From contig JAFDWU010000001.1 of the NCBI GenBank assembly GCA_018268315.1, forward strand, positions 225,280 to 289,279: a DNA stretch of 64,000 bases, in the 5' to 3' direction. Source of the DNA: Armatimonadota bacterium (GTDB lineage: Bacteria; Armatimonadota; Fimbriimonadia; Fimbriimonadales; Fimbriimonadaceae). The first letter of the stretch is position 1. Each line of letters opens with the position of its first letter. Both the position numbers and the translations under genes were made by a program. The notes beneath the pieces are model-generated. The model ran no database searches, had not been told where the DNA came from, and saw nothing but the letters and a program-made list of their open reading frames with translations. Below are positions 27,140 to 35,817 of this stretch, in pieces.

Positions 27140-27767
27140 CTGGATTCGATGTTAGCACGGCGAGCAGAGCCTGTACGACCTCGGGGTCGAACTCAGTGCC
27201 GCTAAGGTCCTTCAAGTGTTTGCGGGCAAGGAAATCGCCTTGGCGGCGCTCCACCCAAAGATAATCGGTGACGACGTGCAGAATGCGGGCATGGCGGTTC
27301 GGCAGTCCATCTTTCGAATCGTAAGGTTCGTGGTGCTGCGCCACTACGGGGGCGAGACGCCGAAGGGACGGAATCATCTCCAGCATCGCCGAGCCGATCT
27401 TCGCGTGCTGGAAGTAAGTGCTGAAATCGGCGGACGACCAGGTGTTCACCGGCCGGTGGTTCACGAGCGCGTAGGGGATCGAGCAGAGGCCGACATCCCG
27501 CAGTGTTGCGGCAAGGCTCAAATCCCTCAGCTGGTTCTCGTTTAGCCCGAGTTGGCGGCCAACCCTGACTGATAGTTTCTCCACCCTCGCGCTAAGCCCG
27601 GCATGGCTTGGAAAGCGAAGCTCAACTGCGGTGGAAAAGGCCTTCACCGACTCCTGTAGGCGCTCGTCAAGGTGTTTGGGTAGCCATACCTTGGCATAGA
27701 AATAGAGCCAGCCCGTAATTCCGGCGGCGGAGAGGAAAACGATCCAGAAGAGCCCGTCTGGCTTCAA
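27102..27767 (-). CDS. Membrane-anchored degenerate HD-GYP protein
   Basis: A 221-residue protein with one N-terminal membrane helix (about 7-28). The HD-GYP scaffold is recognisable: TLRDVGLCSIP aligns with the LHDIGK motif but its His is Arg. QHAKIGSAML and QHHEPYDSKDGLPNRHARIL correspond to later motifs, but the GTGYP core is lost. GTEFDPEVVQALL closes the domain. It is probably catalytically dead and may bind ligand or a partner. It overlaps the intact membrane HD-GYP gene upstream by 4 bp (ATGA). Confidence 0.82.
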   Translation of the reverse strand: MKPDGLFWIVFLSAAGITGWLYFYAKVWLPKHLDERLQESVKAFSTAVELRFPSHAGLSARVEKLSVRVGRQLGLNENQLRDLSLAATLRDVGLCSIPYALVNHRPVNTWSSADFSTYFQHAKIGSAMLEMIPSLRRLAPVVAQHHEPYDSKDGLPNRHARILHVVTDYLWVERRQGDFLARKHLKDLSGTEFDPEVVQALLAVLTSNPDVKEREAAIPAL

Positions 27768-29071
27768 ACCGCGTACCCCTCCTCGACGACTTCACGGAAG
27801 GCCTTGACCACCTGGGGGTCGAACTGGGTTCCGGAGCAGCGTTCAAGTTCAGCAAGGGCGTCCTGCACGGTCCTTGGCGCGCGGTACGTGCGTTGCTGGC
27901 CGGGACCGGGGCCGCCAGTCATGGCGTCGAAGGCGTCGACGACGGCGATGATCTTGCTCTCGACGGGAATCTTCTCATCGGGAAGCCTGTCGGGATACCC
28001 CGCGCCGTCGGGTCGTTCGTGGTGATGGCGAATCCAGGGAACCAGGGCTTGAAGCGGCTTTACCGGCTCAAGAATCTCAGCGCCCCACTCGCTGTGGCAT
28101 CGCACATGCTCCATTTCGACCGGATCAAGTTTGGCGGGTTTATCGAGCACGTCTTCGCTAACTGCAATCTTGCCGATATCGTGCAGAACGGCGGCCTCGC
28201 GCACAAGGCGCGCGTGTGGCGCGCTCATGCCAAGGCGGCGGGCAACTTCTTCGGCAGCAATTGCCACTCGCTCCAGGTGCCCGTGGGTGTAAGGGTGGGC
28301 ATGGCGCAGCATCTGGCTGAGGGCGGCGATGGTCTCGTAGTAGTGGTCGTAAATCTCGGTTTGAATCCGGATTGCACGGCGTAGAGACAGGACCGGAATG
28401 AGCGCCAAGGGCACAAGGAAGGGTGAGGCTTTGACGCAGAGCTCGACAACGAGCAAACCGGTCAGCGCGTAGAGACCAAACGAGAGCGCGCCGAGGCGCA
28501 GGCTGCGGGTGAGGCTTTCGCTGGGGGGACGGTCACTGAGGACAGACTCGAGATGGCTTATGAGGAGTAGATTCGAAGCTCCATAGCCCAGCATGAAGGC
28601 GAGCGCTTCGATTTCCGGCACTCCGCCCCCGCTCAGGTTCCTAGTGGCTACCAGCACGGCCGAACCAATGACGCAGCTATTTGCGGAAATGGCCGCGTTC
28701 AGACCTACCCAAACCGGCGAATTCGATTTGCCGACGAAGCGTGGGTAGAGCGTTGCCATTAATACGGTATTGATGGTGTCCAGCGCAACCGCATAGATCG
28801 GGCCGACGATTACCGCCATTGCCGCGACGAACGGCAAGGTGAACGTGAGCCGGAGGCCACGCCGGGAGAGTTCTACGGGCACACTTTCGGCCGCCAGAGA
28901 AGTTGCAAAGAGGATCAAGGCGGCAGCAATCGGCAGTTGGTCGGGCATCGAGGCTCGGAACCGCATTGCCACGATGCCGAGCAAAGCAGTCCCGGTGAGC
29001 AGGATGAGGAGCCGGTGGGCAACCGCAAGGCGGTTTGCTTGGCGTTGCTTGATGGTGGCGGCTTGCCTCAT
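27764..29071 (-). CDS. Polytopic membrane HD-GYP domain protein
   Basis: A 435-residue protein. An N-terminal region with about six or seven membrane helices (25-235) resembles a MASE-like sensor. A cytoplasmic HD-GYP domain spans about 245-430 with HLERVA, AAVLHDIGKIAVSE and RHHHERPDGAGYPDRLP, so metal ligands and the GYP motif are present. Likely a c-di-GMP phosphodiesterase responding to a membrane signal. First gene of the operon with the degenerate paralogue, the glycosyltransferase and the recombinase. Confidence 0.9.
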   Translation of the reverse strand: MRQAATIKQRQANRLAVAHRLLILLTGTALLGIVAMRFRASMPDQLPIAAALILFATSLAAESVPVELSRRGLRLTFTLPFVAAMAVIVGPIYAVALDTINTVLMATLYPRFVGKSNSPVWVGLNAAISANSCVIGSAVLVATRNLSGGGVPEIEALAFMLGYGASNLLLISHLESVLSDRPPSESLTRSLRLGALSFGLYALTGLLVVELCVKASPFLVPLALIPVLSLRRAIRIQTEIYDHYYETIAALSQMLRHAHPYTHGHLERVAIAAEEVARRLGMSAPHARLVREAAVLHDIGKIAVSEDVLDKPAKLDPVEMEHVRCHSEWGAEILEPVKPLQALVPWIRHHHERPDGAGYPDRLPDEKIPVESKIIAVVDAFDAMTGGPGPGQQRTYRAPRTVQDALAELERCSGTQFDPQVVKAFREVVEEGYAV

Positions 29072-29138
29072 GCCTTAGAAAAGACGGACAGCCAGTAGGG
29101 GGTGGTGCAGGTTCAGGCGTACCTGTAGGTCTTAATCG

Positions 29139-30155
29139 CTATTTAGCGGGTTGAAGGGCAAGGACGGTATGGCCGGTGAACCGCTCCTCAACGACAGGCT
29201 TAGGCTGTTTCTTGAGGTTGATGGTGAATGTGCCTTTGGAATCGGTCTCCGCGTGGAGAGTCTGATGTGTTACGGGATCGAGATCGAAATACAACGTTTG
29301 CGTAAGCTGCAATGGAACGGTATCCACGTCGGTCGCCTCGCCAAATTCCTGCATCGCGATCTGGTTAACAAATGCGCCCAGATCGGAATTAAGTGAAAGA
29401 GCTCCTTCGATGCGCAGAATTCTGCGTCCATTCACCATCATCGGGCCCTTGTAAGTGTATGTGTAATCAAGCCGCTGCACGGCCATTTCGCCGCGACGAT
29501 TACCACGCAACTTCTGAGGTTGGTAGCCCGCGGTTTCCTTCCAGGTTTGCCCCACCTTCACGGCATCAAATGGAAGCCTTGGGGCCAAATCAAGCGATGA
29601 ACTGAGCGGCCCGATATTAAGGGCCAACCGATGAACGTCGTCTCGAAAGTTCAGGAGGAACGACGCGAGGTCACTTTGAAGCGAGTTCGGGAAGGCTGCC
29701 GCCTCAATCAAAGACTTGTTGCCGCCGTCATCGTCATCGGTGCCGCTGCCGCTATCCGATCCGCCCCCCATTGGTTTCTTGGGGGTCATATTGCGCAGGT
29801 TGATGATATGGTTGAGTGGGGTGAGAATGATCTCAACCGCTTCATTGATCTTCTCAATCTTAACTTGAGGGCCCTTGCCGTCCGGGTCCTCTGCAGACTC
29901 CTTGAAGGTAGGCCGCTTCAGAACCAGCCGAACGTTGCCTTCCGGCATCAGTTCCTTTACCGACAGACTGAAGGGGTACTCAATATCAAGGCGCGAAGGA
30001 AGGAATGTTTCCAGGTCTCCCGCCCGCATCTCAATGTTCAGGGTTGCGCTGACACGGTAGTTGAGCGCGGCGCCGTTAGTGAAGCGGCGCTCAAACGTGA
30101 CGGGAGGCGAATCCTGCACCGACAACAACGCGAGCGACACGAGAGATGCGAGCAT
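29139..30155 (-). CDS. Exported protein of unknown function
   Basis: A 338-residue protein with a short signal peptide (MLASLVSLALLSVQ). The body is beta-rich and a central low-complexity linker (GGGSDSGSGTDDDDGG, about 133-148) separates two halves. VGQTWKETAGYQP and the GRRILRIEGALSL stretch recall exported Armatimonadota/Planctomycetes proteins that I cannot place in a named family. It is 6 bp from the acyl-CoA dehydrogenase gene. Confidence 0.6.
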   Translation of the reverse strand: MLASLVSLALLSVQDSPPVTFERRFTNGAALNYRVSATLNIEMRAGDLETFLPSRLDIEYPFSLSVKELMPEGNVRLVLKRPTFKESAEDPDGKGPQVKIEKINEAVEIILTPLNHIINLRNMTPKKPMGGGSDSGSGTDDDDGGNKSLIEAAAFPNSLQSDLASFLLNFRDDVHRLALNIGPLSSSLDLAPRLPFDAVKVGQTWKETAGYQPQKLRGNRRGEMAVQRLDYTYTYKGPMMVNGRRILRIEGALSLNSDLGAFVNQIAMQEFGEATDVDTVPLQLTQTLYFDLDPVTHQTLHAETDSKGTFTINLKKQPKPVVEERFTGHTVLALQPAK

Positions 30156-30161
30156 TTGAAC

Positions 30162-31280
30162 CTATTTTAGAGCTTGCTTGGCAATAACCATTCGCTGGAT
30201 TTCGCTGCAACCCTCGCCAATTTCCGTGAGCTTGGCGTCTCGCCAGAGCTTTTCGACCAGATAGTCGGGTGTCATGCCGCGGCCACCATGAATCTGAATT
30301 GCCCGGTTTGTAACTCGGTTTGCAGTTTCACTTGCGTATAGCTTTGCAATTGATGATTCTTTGACGACTGGCAGGCCCATGTCGTACATTCGATAGCCTT
30401 TTTGAAGCAACAGGCGAGCGGCCTCGACTTCCACTTCGTTATCGGCAAGCATGTTCTGAACCGACTGCATGTCGCACAGGCGTCGGTTGAACTGTTCACG
30501 CTGCTTGGAATACTCAAGAGCGAGTTCGAGGGCTTTCTCGGCGATGCCGAGCGCCATGCCGGCGATGCCGAGGCGACCACGGTAAAGCAAGCCGATGGCT
30601 TCTTCAAACTTACAGGGCGTGTGCCAGGCAACCGCATTCGTTAGCTTAAACTGAACTGTGTTGGAAGCGGAGACGCCGACGGTGTGGATGCGCTTTACGA
30701 CTTCAAAGCCCGGCTGAGCGGTTTCCATGAGGAAGGCTGAGAGCTCGGTTTCGCTTGTGCGGGCGATCATGATGATCAGATCCGCTTTACCGCCGTTCGT
30801 GATGAACATCTTCTCGCCGTTAAGGTGGAAGTAACCCGGCTTATCGGCAATCGGCGTGGCCTTAGTCTTTACCCGGCGGGCATCGCTGCCGGCGTCCGGT
30901 TCGGTGAGGCCCCATGCAAGCTTAATCTCGCCCGACATCATGCCTGGCAGATACTTCTTCTTCTGCTCATCCGTGCCGAACGAAACAACGTGTCCAACGG
31001 CAAGAGCATTGCAGGCGGCAACGTTCATCGCAAGCGCGGGGTCGCCCTTGGCCAGTTCCTTGATTGCCTCGCAGTAAGCGGCGCAGGAACGGCCCGGTCC
31101 GCCCATTTCCTTAGGAACGCAAAGGGAGAGGAGACCAGCTTTGCCCAATTTGGGCCAAATTTCGTCCGGGAATCCCTTATTGGCTTCCCATTCGCGCGTT
31201 TTGGGCAGGACTTCAGCGGCCACAAATTCGCGCACGCTCTCAATAAACTTCACTTCGTCGGGGTGAACATCTACAAACAT
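30162..31280 (-). CDS. Acyl-CoA dehydrogenase
   Basis: A 372-residue flavoenzyme. AWGLTEPDAGSDARRVKTKA and GEKMFITNGGKADLIIMIAR bind FAD, and the C-terminal QIHGGRGMTPDYLVEKLWRD then IGEGCSEIQR carries the catalytic Glu in the usual EG position. It oxidises an acyl-CoA to the 2-enoyl-CoA; chain-length specificity cannot be read reliably. It fits with the hydratase/dehydrogenase at 32778 and the MCC-type subunit at 20955 in fatty acid or branched-chain catabolism, though they are not adjacent. Confidence 0.93.
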   Translation of the reverse strand: MFVDVHPDEVKFIESVREFVAAEVLPKTREWEANKGFPDEIWPKLGKAGLLSLCVPKEMGGPGRSCAAYCEAIKELAKGDPALAMNVAACNALAVGHVVSFGTDEQKKKYLPGMMSGEIKLAWGLTEPDAGSDARRVKTKATPIADKPGYFHLNGEKMFITNGGKADLIIMIARTSETELSAFLMETAQPGFEVVKRIHTVGVSASNTVQFKLTNAVAWHTPCKFEEAIGLLYRGRLGIAGMALGIAEKALELALEYSKQREQFNRRLCDMQSVQNMLADNEVEVEAARLLLQKGYRMYDMGLPVVKESSIAKLYASETANRVTNRAIQIHGGRGMTPDYLVEKLWRDAKLTEIGEGCSEIQRMVIAKQALK

Positions 31281-31340
31281 AATCTTCCTATTTCGTCAGT
31301 GTACTACGCCTATCAGGGCTGATTCGTGCTTCGTTCAAAG

Positions 31341-31373
31341 CAAATCAAACCGCGCTAACGGACGCTAGCGCGG
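31341..31373 (-). terminator. Terminator of infC-rpmI-rplT
   Basis: A perfect 8-bp stem (31350-31357 with 31366-31373), 26 bp past the rplT stop on the minus strand, followed by a T-rich but interrupted tract (TTTGATTTG). Confidence 0.65.
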
Positions 31374-31398
31374 CTTGACTCAATTTCGAACCTAACGG

Positions 31399-31749
31399 TT
31401 ACTTGGCTTGGGCCTTAACTACCAGCGCCTTGAAGGCGGCAGGATCGTGGATCGCCATTTCGCTAAGCATCTTTCGGTTGACCTGGATGCCTTGAGCATT
31501 CAGGGCGCCGATGAACTGGCCGTACTTGATGCCGTGCTCTCGGCAACCGGCGGTGATACGAGCAATCCAGAGTCGGCGGAAATCGCGCTTCTTGGCTCGG
31601 CGATCGCGGAAGGCATACTGTCCAGCCTTCATCCACTGTTCGTGGGCGCGCTTAAATACGTTCTTCTTTCGACCCCAATAGCCAGAGGCTCGGTCGATAA
31701 TCTTCTTGTGGCGCTTGTGGCGCATTAGGCCACGCTTAATTCTTGCCAT
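31399..31749 (-). CDS. rplT: 50S ribosomal protein L20
   Basis: A 116-residue protein. MARIKRGLMRHKRHKKIIDR, YRDRRAKKRDFR-type stretch (YAFRDRRAKKRDFRRLWIAR) and INRKMLSEMA-like segment (VNRKMLSEMAI) are L20 hallmarks. L20 is essential for early large-subunit assembly and in many bacteria represses its own operon. Last gene of infC-rpmI-rplT. Confidence 0.97.
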   Translation of the reverse strand: MARIKRGLMRHKRHKKIIDRASGYWGRKKNVFKRAHEQWMKAGQYAFRDRRAKKRDFRRLWIARITAGCREHGIKYGQFIGALNAQGIQVNRKMLSEMAIHDPAAFKALVVKAQAK

Positions 31750-31823
31750 TTATTTTCCTCGTTTGATTGTTTGAACCGTTTCCCAGCCCGAGGGCGGTGG
31801 CGGTAGAGTGACGAATTGCGGCT

Positions 31824-32018
31824 TTAGAGGACCAGCATGCGCTTGACGCGCTTCTGCTCGCCCCGGAACAGTACCGGCTCTTGCTCAAGGCGGCGCTTGC
31901 GCGACTTGCCCTTGTGCAAGAACTGGTGGCTGTTATAGGCTTTCCGGCGGGTGATTTTGCCCGTACCGGTGATCTTAAACCTCTTGGCCGCTGTCTTGTT
32001 TGTCTTCAGCTTTGGCAT
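31824..32018 (-). CDS. rpmI: 50S ribosomal protein L35
   Basis: A 64-residue basic protein beginning MPKLKTNKTAAKRFKITGTG and ending KRVKRMLVL, the L35 pattern. Its start lies inside the end of infC (44-bp overlap), which suggests translational coupling. Confidence 0.97.
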   Translation of the reverse strand: MPKLKTNKTAAKRFKITGTGKITRRKAYNSHQFLHKGKSRKRRLEQEPVLFRGEQKRVKRMLVL

Positions 32019-32571
32019 TTTTCTTCGTTCCGGTTGTCGGCTTGGGAAGGAGGACCATCACCATTTGCTTGCCATCGAGAGAGGGAGATTTCTCCACAAT
32101 TCCGATATCCGCAAGCTGTGCGGCCATGTTCTCCAGCTTTTGCCGCCCCAATTCGGGGTGCGTTACTTCGCGCGCTTTGAACATGCAGACAATTCGGACC
32201 TTATCTCCAGCCTCCAGAAACCTTCGGGCCTTGTTAACGCCAACCATCAAATCATGTTCCGCTATACGCGGACTGATCTTTATACCTTTTACGTCCTGCT
32301 GTTTGCGCTTGCCTTCCCGTTCCCGCTTCTCCATTTCGTATTTGTGGCGGCCGTAATCAATGATTCGGCATACGGGAGGATTGGATTGGGCAGCGACGAG
32401 GACAAGGTCTAGGCCCAAGTCTTTTGCCTGCTGCAGCGCCTGCCTGCTTTGGAGGATTCCCAACTGGGCTCCATCGGCGCCAATGACGCGTACGTCTCGA
32501 TATTTGTAAGTTACACGCTCATTAATGAGCGGACCGATATCCGGTCTCGGGTCTCTGCGGAAGCCCTTTAT
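31975..32571 (-). CDS. infC: Translation initiation factor IF-3, apparent AUA start
   Basis: A 198-residue IF-3. PLINERVTYKYRDVRVIGAD opens the N domain, SNPPVCRIIDYGRHKYE is the linker signature, and the C domain has IKISPRI and a charged tail (residues about 180-198). No ATG, GTG or TTG lies between an in-frame TGA (32578-32580) and the conserved N terminus. The first plausible codon is ATA at 32571-32569, giving M-K-G-F-R-R-D-P-R-P, which parallels the E. coli IF-3 start (AUU, M-K-G-G-K-R). AGGTGAT (32577-32583) sits 5 nt upstream of it. Non-AUG starts in infC are a known basis for IF-3 autoregulation; AUA itself is unusual. Confidence 0.9.
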   Translation of the reverse strand: MKGFRRDPRPDIGPLINERVTYKYRDVRVIGADGAQLGILQSRQALQQAKDLGLDLVLVAAQSNPPVCRIIDYGRHKYEMEKREREGKRKQQDVKGIKISPRIAEHDLMVGVNKARRFLEAGDKVRIVCMFKAREVTHPELGRQKLENMAAQLADIGIVEKSPSLDGKQMVMVLLPKPTTGTKKNAKAEDKQDSGQEV

Positions 32572-32600
32572 TGTCGATCACCTGAAGTTTGATGGGTCAT
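32568..32600 (-). CDS. Ten-codon upstream ORF in the infC leader (putative)
   Basis: ATG at 32600-32598, sense codons M-T-H-Q-T-S-G-D-R-Q and a TAA stop at 32570-32568. The last two bases of the proposed infC AUA are the first two of this stop (ATAA), and the infC Shine-Dalgarno lies inside the ORF. Ribosomes terminating here would sit at the infC start. Its own Shine-Dalgarno is weak, so translation is uncertain. Confidence 0.4.
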   Translation of the reverse strand: MTHQTSGDRQ

Positions 32601-32630
32601 ACGTGTTTTTCTTTTGTGCGTTGCAATTCA

Positions 32631-32636
32631 ATTATA
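32631..32636 (-). promoter_or_regulatory. Candidate -10 element of the infC operon
   Basis: A perfect TATAAT on the minus strand, 60 bp before the proposed infC start. No good -35 hexamer is found at 16-18 nt spacing, so only the -10 is claimed. Confidence 0.5.
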
Positions 32637-32777
32637 TCTTGGGCAGGGCCAAAGAAAAGTTAAGTGTCGATTTTAGGGACGCGATTGGCTAAACCAATGT
32701 TCCAGCGGTCCGGTATTCTTGCGGTCAGAATGGGAGTCACGCCGTTGTCGAATGAATCACTTAATACCGAATCATGG

Positions 32778-34937
32778 ATGAAAGCAAATCGAGTCTGCGT
32801 AATCGGCGCAGGCACGATGGGAAGCGGCATCGCCGCGCACCTTGCGAATATCGGCTTTGAAGTCACACTGCTTGATCTTACGAAGCAGTCGATCGAGGAG
32901 GCATTCTCCCGCTCCAAGCAGGTTAAGCCGCCCCACTTCATGACTACCGAGCGCGCGCAGTCGATCCGTCTCGGATCGCTGGCCGACAACCTTGACTGGA
33001 TCACGGAAGCCGATTGGGTTTGCGAAGCGATCATTGAGCGTCCCGATGCGAAGGCGGAGCTGTTCAAGACGATCGCTCCTCTTATCTCCGAGCGGGCGAT
33101 GATCAGCACCAATACAAGCGGCCTTGAAATCTCGATGCTGGGCGAGCACTTCCCGGAAGAGATTCGCCGCAAATTCCTGGGCACCCACTTCTTCAATCCT
33201 CCCCGCTATCTCAAGCTGCTTGAGTTGATTCCCACAACCTACTCCGACCCGAAGGCAGTCGAAGCGATGACGAAATTCTTGGAGCAGAGAGTGGCGCGCC
33301 GTGTGGTAGTGGCGAAGGATACGCCCGGCTTCATCGCTAACCGTTACGGAATGTGGTCGATGTTCCAAGCCATCCACGTTGCTGAGAAGCTTCGCATTCC
33401 GATTGAGCAGGTTGATTTCATCACGGGGCCGTTCCTCGGTCGGCCGCGAAGCGGCAGCTTCCGACTGAACGACTTGGTGGGCCTCGACATCATGCAGGAC
33501 ATCGCGACGAACCTGATTCAGAGGCGTCCAGGCGATCCGTTCATTGAAGGACTAAAGACGCCGAAGTCGATGGCATTTCTAGCAGAGCGGGGCTGGATTG
33601 GCGAAAAGACGGGTCAGGGCTACTACCGCCGCGAGGGCAAAGAACTCCTTGCTTTTGATCTTGAAACCAATGCGTATCGCCTGCGGCGAGACGGCGGCTT
33701 TGAGTCGCTGAAGGCGCTTGAAAAGCTGCCGCTGGGCGAGCGAATCGGGAAGGCGCTTGAGCTGAAAGATGAGGCGGGCGAGTTCCTTCGCCACTACCTG
33801 CTGCCCATCATGAAGTATGCGGATTACCTGAAGGAAGAGATCAGCCACAGCGTGCGCGACTTTGACCGGGTCATGATGTGGGGATTTGGCTGGGAAGCGG
33901 GTCCGTTTGCGATGATGGATGCGATTGGCCACGAAAAGCTTGGCATGGGTGGCAAGGCGTTCTACAGTGAGGGCAAGATTCTGGATTTCTCGGGCAAGTA
34001 TGTGAAGCCCGAACCGGAGCCGGAGTTCGCCACCATCAAGGACTTCCCGATTCTGTCCACTCACGAGAACTTCTTGATTCGCGACCTTGGCGACGGCATC
34101 AAGGCGGTCAGCCTGACAACGAAGATGGGCGTCATCACTCCCGCTTTGGTGACCGAACTGACAAAGCTCCTAAAGGACCCGCTCTTCGACCGGTTCATGC
34201 TGACCTCGGAGGCGCGAAGCTTTTCGGCAGGGTTCGATCTCAAGTTCTTCCTTGAGAGGATTGAGAAGCATGACGTGGAAGGCATTGAGCAGGCGCTGAT
34301 CGACCTTCAAAAGCTCGGCGAGATGCTTGAGCAACGCAAGGTCGTCGCCGCGGTATTTGGCCACTGCCTCGGCGCGGGACTTGAGTTGGCGTTTAGCTGC
34401 TCAATGATTGCCGCCCACCCGGAGACAACTATCGGCTTCCCAGAAACACGAGTTGGATTGATCCCTGGTGGGCGCGGCACAACCCTGGCCCGCGTTTACA
34501 ACCAGGCGAGCGCAAAGCGGCTTACCGATGTTTGCCTGACCCTTGCCGAGGGAACCACCGGCAACCCGGACCAGGCAAGGACGATGGGCATCCTCAGGAG
34601 CCGAGACGTTACGGTCTACCACCCGGATCGCTTGATCTATGATGCGAAGAAGCTTCTGAAGGTGGTTATGCCTGCCGTAAGACCGGCGTGGAAGCCCTCG
34701 GAAGGGCCGCTGCAGGGAATGATCGACCGAGAGCTCAAGGCCAAACTGGCTGACGACACCCTGACCGAATACGATCTGGTGCTGGGCGAAAAGCTGAAGT
34801 CGGTTTTCGCACGATGTATAACCTACGAAGAGGCACTGGCGAAAGAGCGGTCGGAATTCCTGGACCTTTGCTGGCGAGCCCATACCCAGGGTCGAATTAA
34901 GGCGATGGTCGAAAACGGAAAACCGTTAAGAAATTAG
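32778..34937 (+). CDS. Bifunctional 3-hydroxyacyl-CoA dehydrogenase / enoyl-CoA hydratase
   Basis: A 719-residue fusion. The start at 32778 places the NAD-binding motif (VCVIGAGTMGSGIAAHLANI) six residues in, as in homologues; the open frame continues to 32664. The order is dehydrogenase N domain, dehydrogenase C domain (including GTHFFNPPRYLKLLELI and DTPGFIANRYG), then a C-terminal crotonase domain (ARSFSAGFDLKF and FGHCLGAGLELAF oxyanion segments). This dehydrogenase-first order is the reverse of E. coli FadB. It catalyses two steps of beta-oxidation. No thiolase is adjacent. Confidence 0.92.
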   Translation: MKANRVCVIGAGTMGSGIAAHLANIGFEVTLLDLTKQSIEEAFSRSKQVKPPHFMTTERAQSIRLGSLADNLDWITEADWVCEAIIERPDAKAELFKTIAPLISERAMISTNTSGLEISMLGEHFPEEIRRKFLGTHFFNPPRYLKLLELIPTTYSDPKAVEAMTKFLEQRVARRVVVAKDTPGFIANRYGMWSMFQAIHVAEKLRIPIEQVDFITGPFLGRPRSGSFRLNDLVGLDIMQDIATNLIQRRPGDPFIEGLKTPKSMAFLAERGWIGEKTGQGYYRREGKELLAFDLETNAYRLRRDGGFESLKALEKLPLGERIGKALELKDEAGEFLRHYLLPIMKYADYLKEEISHSVRDFDRVMMWGFGWEAGPFAMMDAIGHEKLGMGGKAFYSEGKILDFSGKYVKPEPEPEFATIKDFPILSTHENFLIRDLGDGIKAVSLTTKMGVITPALVTELTKLLKDPLFDRFMLTSEARSFSAGFDLKFFLERIEKHDVEGIEQALIDLQKLGEMLEQRKVVAAVFGHCLGAGLELAFSCSMIAAHPETTIGFPETRVGLIPGGRGTTLARVYNQASAKRLTDVCLTLAEGTTGNPDQARTMGILRSRDVTVYHPDRLIYDAKKLLKVVMPAVRPAWKPSEGPLQGMIDRELKAKLADDTLTEYDLVLGEKLKSVFARCITYEEALAKERSEFLDLCWRAHTQGRIKAMVENGKPLRN

Positions 34938-34986
34938 TCGCTGACACCTGCAATTAGTGCTTGGGCGCGCCGACAAATAGCTTGAC

Positions 34987-35817
34987 ATGCGTCAAGACGT
35001 TTTACAGGCAGTCGCTCTCTGCTCTTTCGGCAATCAGTTCTTTCGCTCCGGCGAAGACCGCGGCCCTGAGCTCAGGCTAACCAATGCTAACTTCAAAACG
35101 GCCTGCGAAATTGGCTTTGAGCGAGGCCCGGAAGCGGGCATCCTTGCCGGCACTGCGGCCGATGGCACCAGCTCTTGGTTCCGACGCATGAAGCATGAAG
35201 GCGCTGAGAATCTCGTTTTGGCGCTTGCAAACTGCCCTTACATGCAGAACGATCCTCGCGGCCCGTGGGGCGTAATGATTGAGACTGATAGAGGCACTGA
35301 GATTTGGCAGCCGACCTGGAAGCTGCGCAGCGTGGGCGACAACGATGCGACTCCGTGGCGCGTGACCTATCTTGCGAAGAAAGCAAACCGATGGGATGTA
35401 AAGAACCCGCTTCCTCCGCAGGAAGCAGCGGCCAAGATTGAATCCGTTTGCAAGGAAGCCATTGCTAATCTAGAGCCAACTCAGCCTACATTCAGCGCTG
35501 CGCTTGCACGATGCCTTTACTTCTTTAACAGCGGCAACGACGACTTAAATGGCGTGCTTGACCTGTATGCAAGTGGCACTGAAAGCTGGGGGCGTGTTCT
35601 GTTTTCGATGGCAGTCCGCCTTGGCACGCTTCTGCAATCCAAGAACTGGAAGCAGGTTTACAGTGAATCGGGCGCCGATTCTAGTTTTTCGGCTATTACC
35701 AACACCCTTTGGGAGCTTGCGATGACGACCTTCGAGGCGGCGATGATCGCTACCGGCGAGATCGAAACTGCACTGGCACAGCCCAGAGCCCTTGAGGATT
35801 TGTCCCAAGCATCGTAA
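34987..35817 (+). CDS. Protein of unknown function
   Basis: A 276-residue soluble protein that I do not recognise. It has no signal peptide or membrane segment. Features include a Trp-rich middle (RGPWGVMIETDRGTEIWQPTW) and a mostly helical C-terminal half with TTFEAAMIATGEIE. Its last 68 bp overlap the convergent gene at 35750-36595. The codon pattern looks like that of its neighbours. Confidence 0.6.
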   Translation: MRQDVLQAVALCSFGNQFFRSGEDRGPELRLTNANFKTACEIGFERGPEAGILAGTAADGTSSWFRRMKHEGAENLVLALANCPYMQNDPRGPWGVMIETDRGTEIWQPTWKLRSVGDNDATPWRVTYLAKKANRWDVKNPLPPQEAAAKIESVCKEAIANLEPTQPTFSAALARCLYFFNSGNDDLNGVLDLYASGTESWGRVLFSMAVRLGTLLQSKNWKQVYSESGADSSFSAITNTLWELAMTTFEAAMIATGEIETALAQPRALEDLSQAS

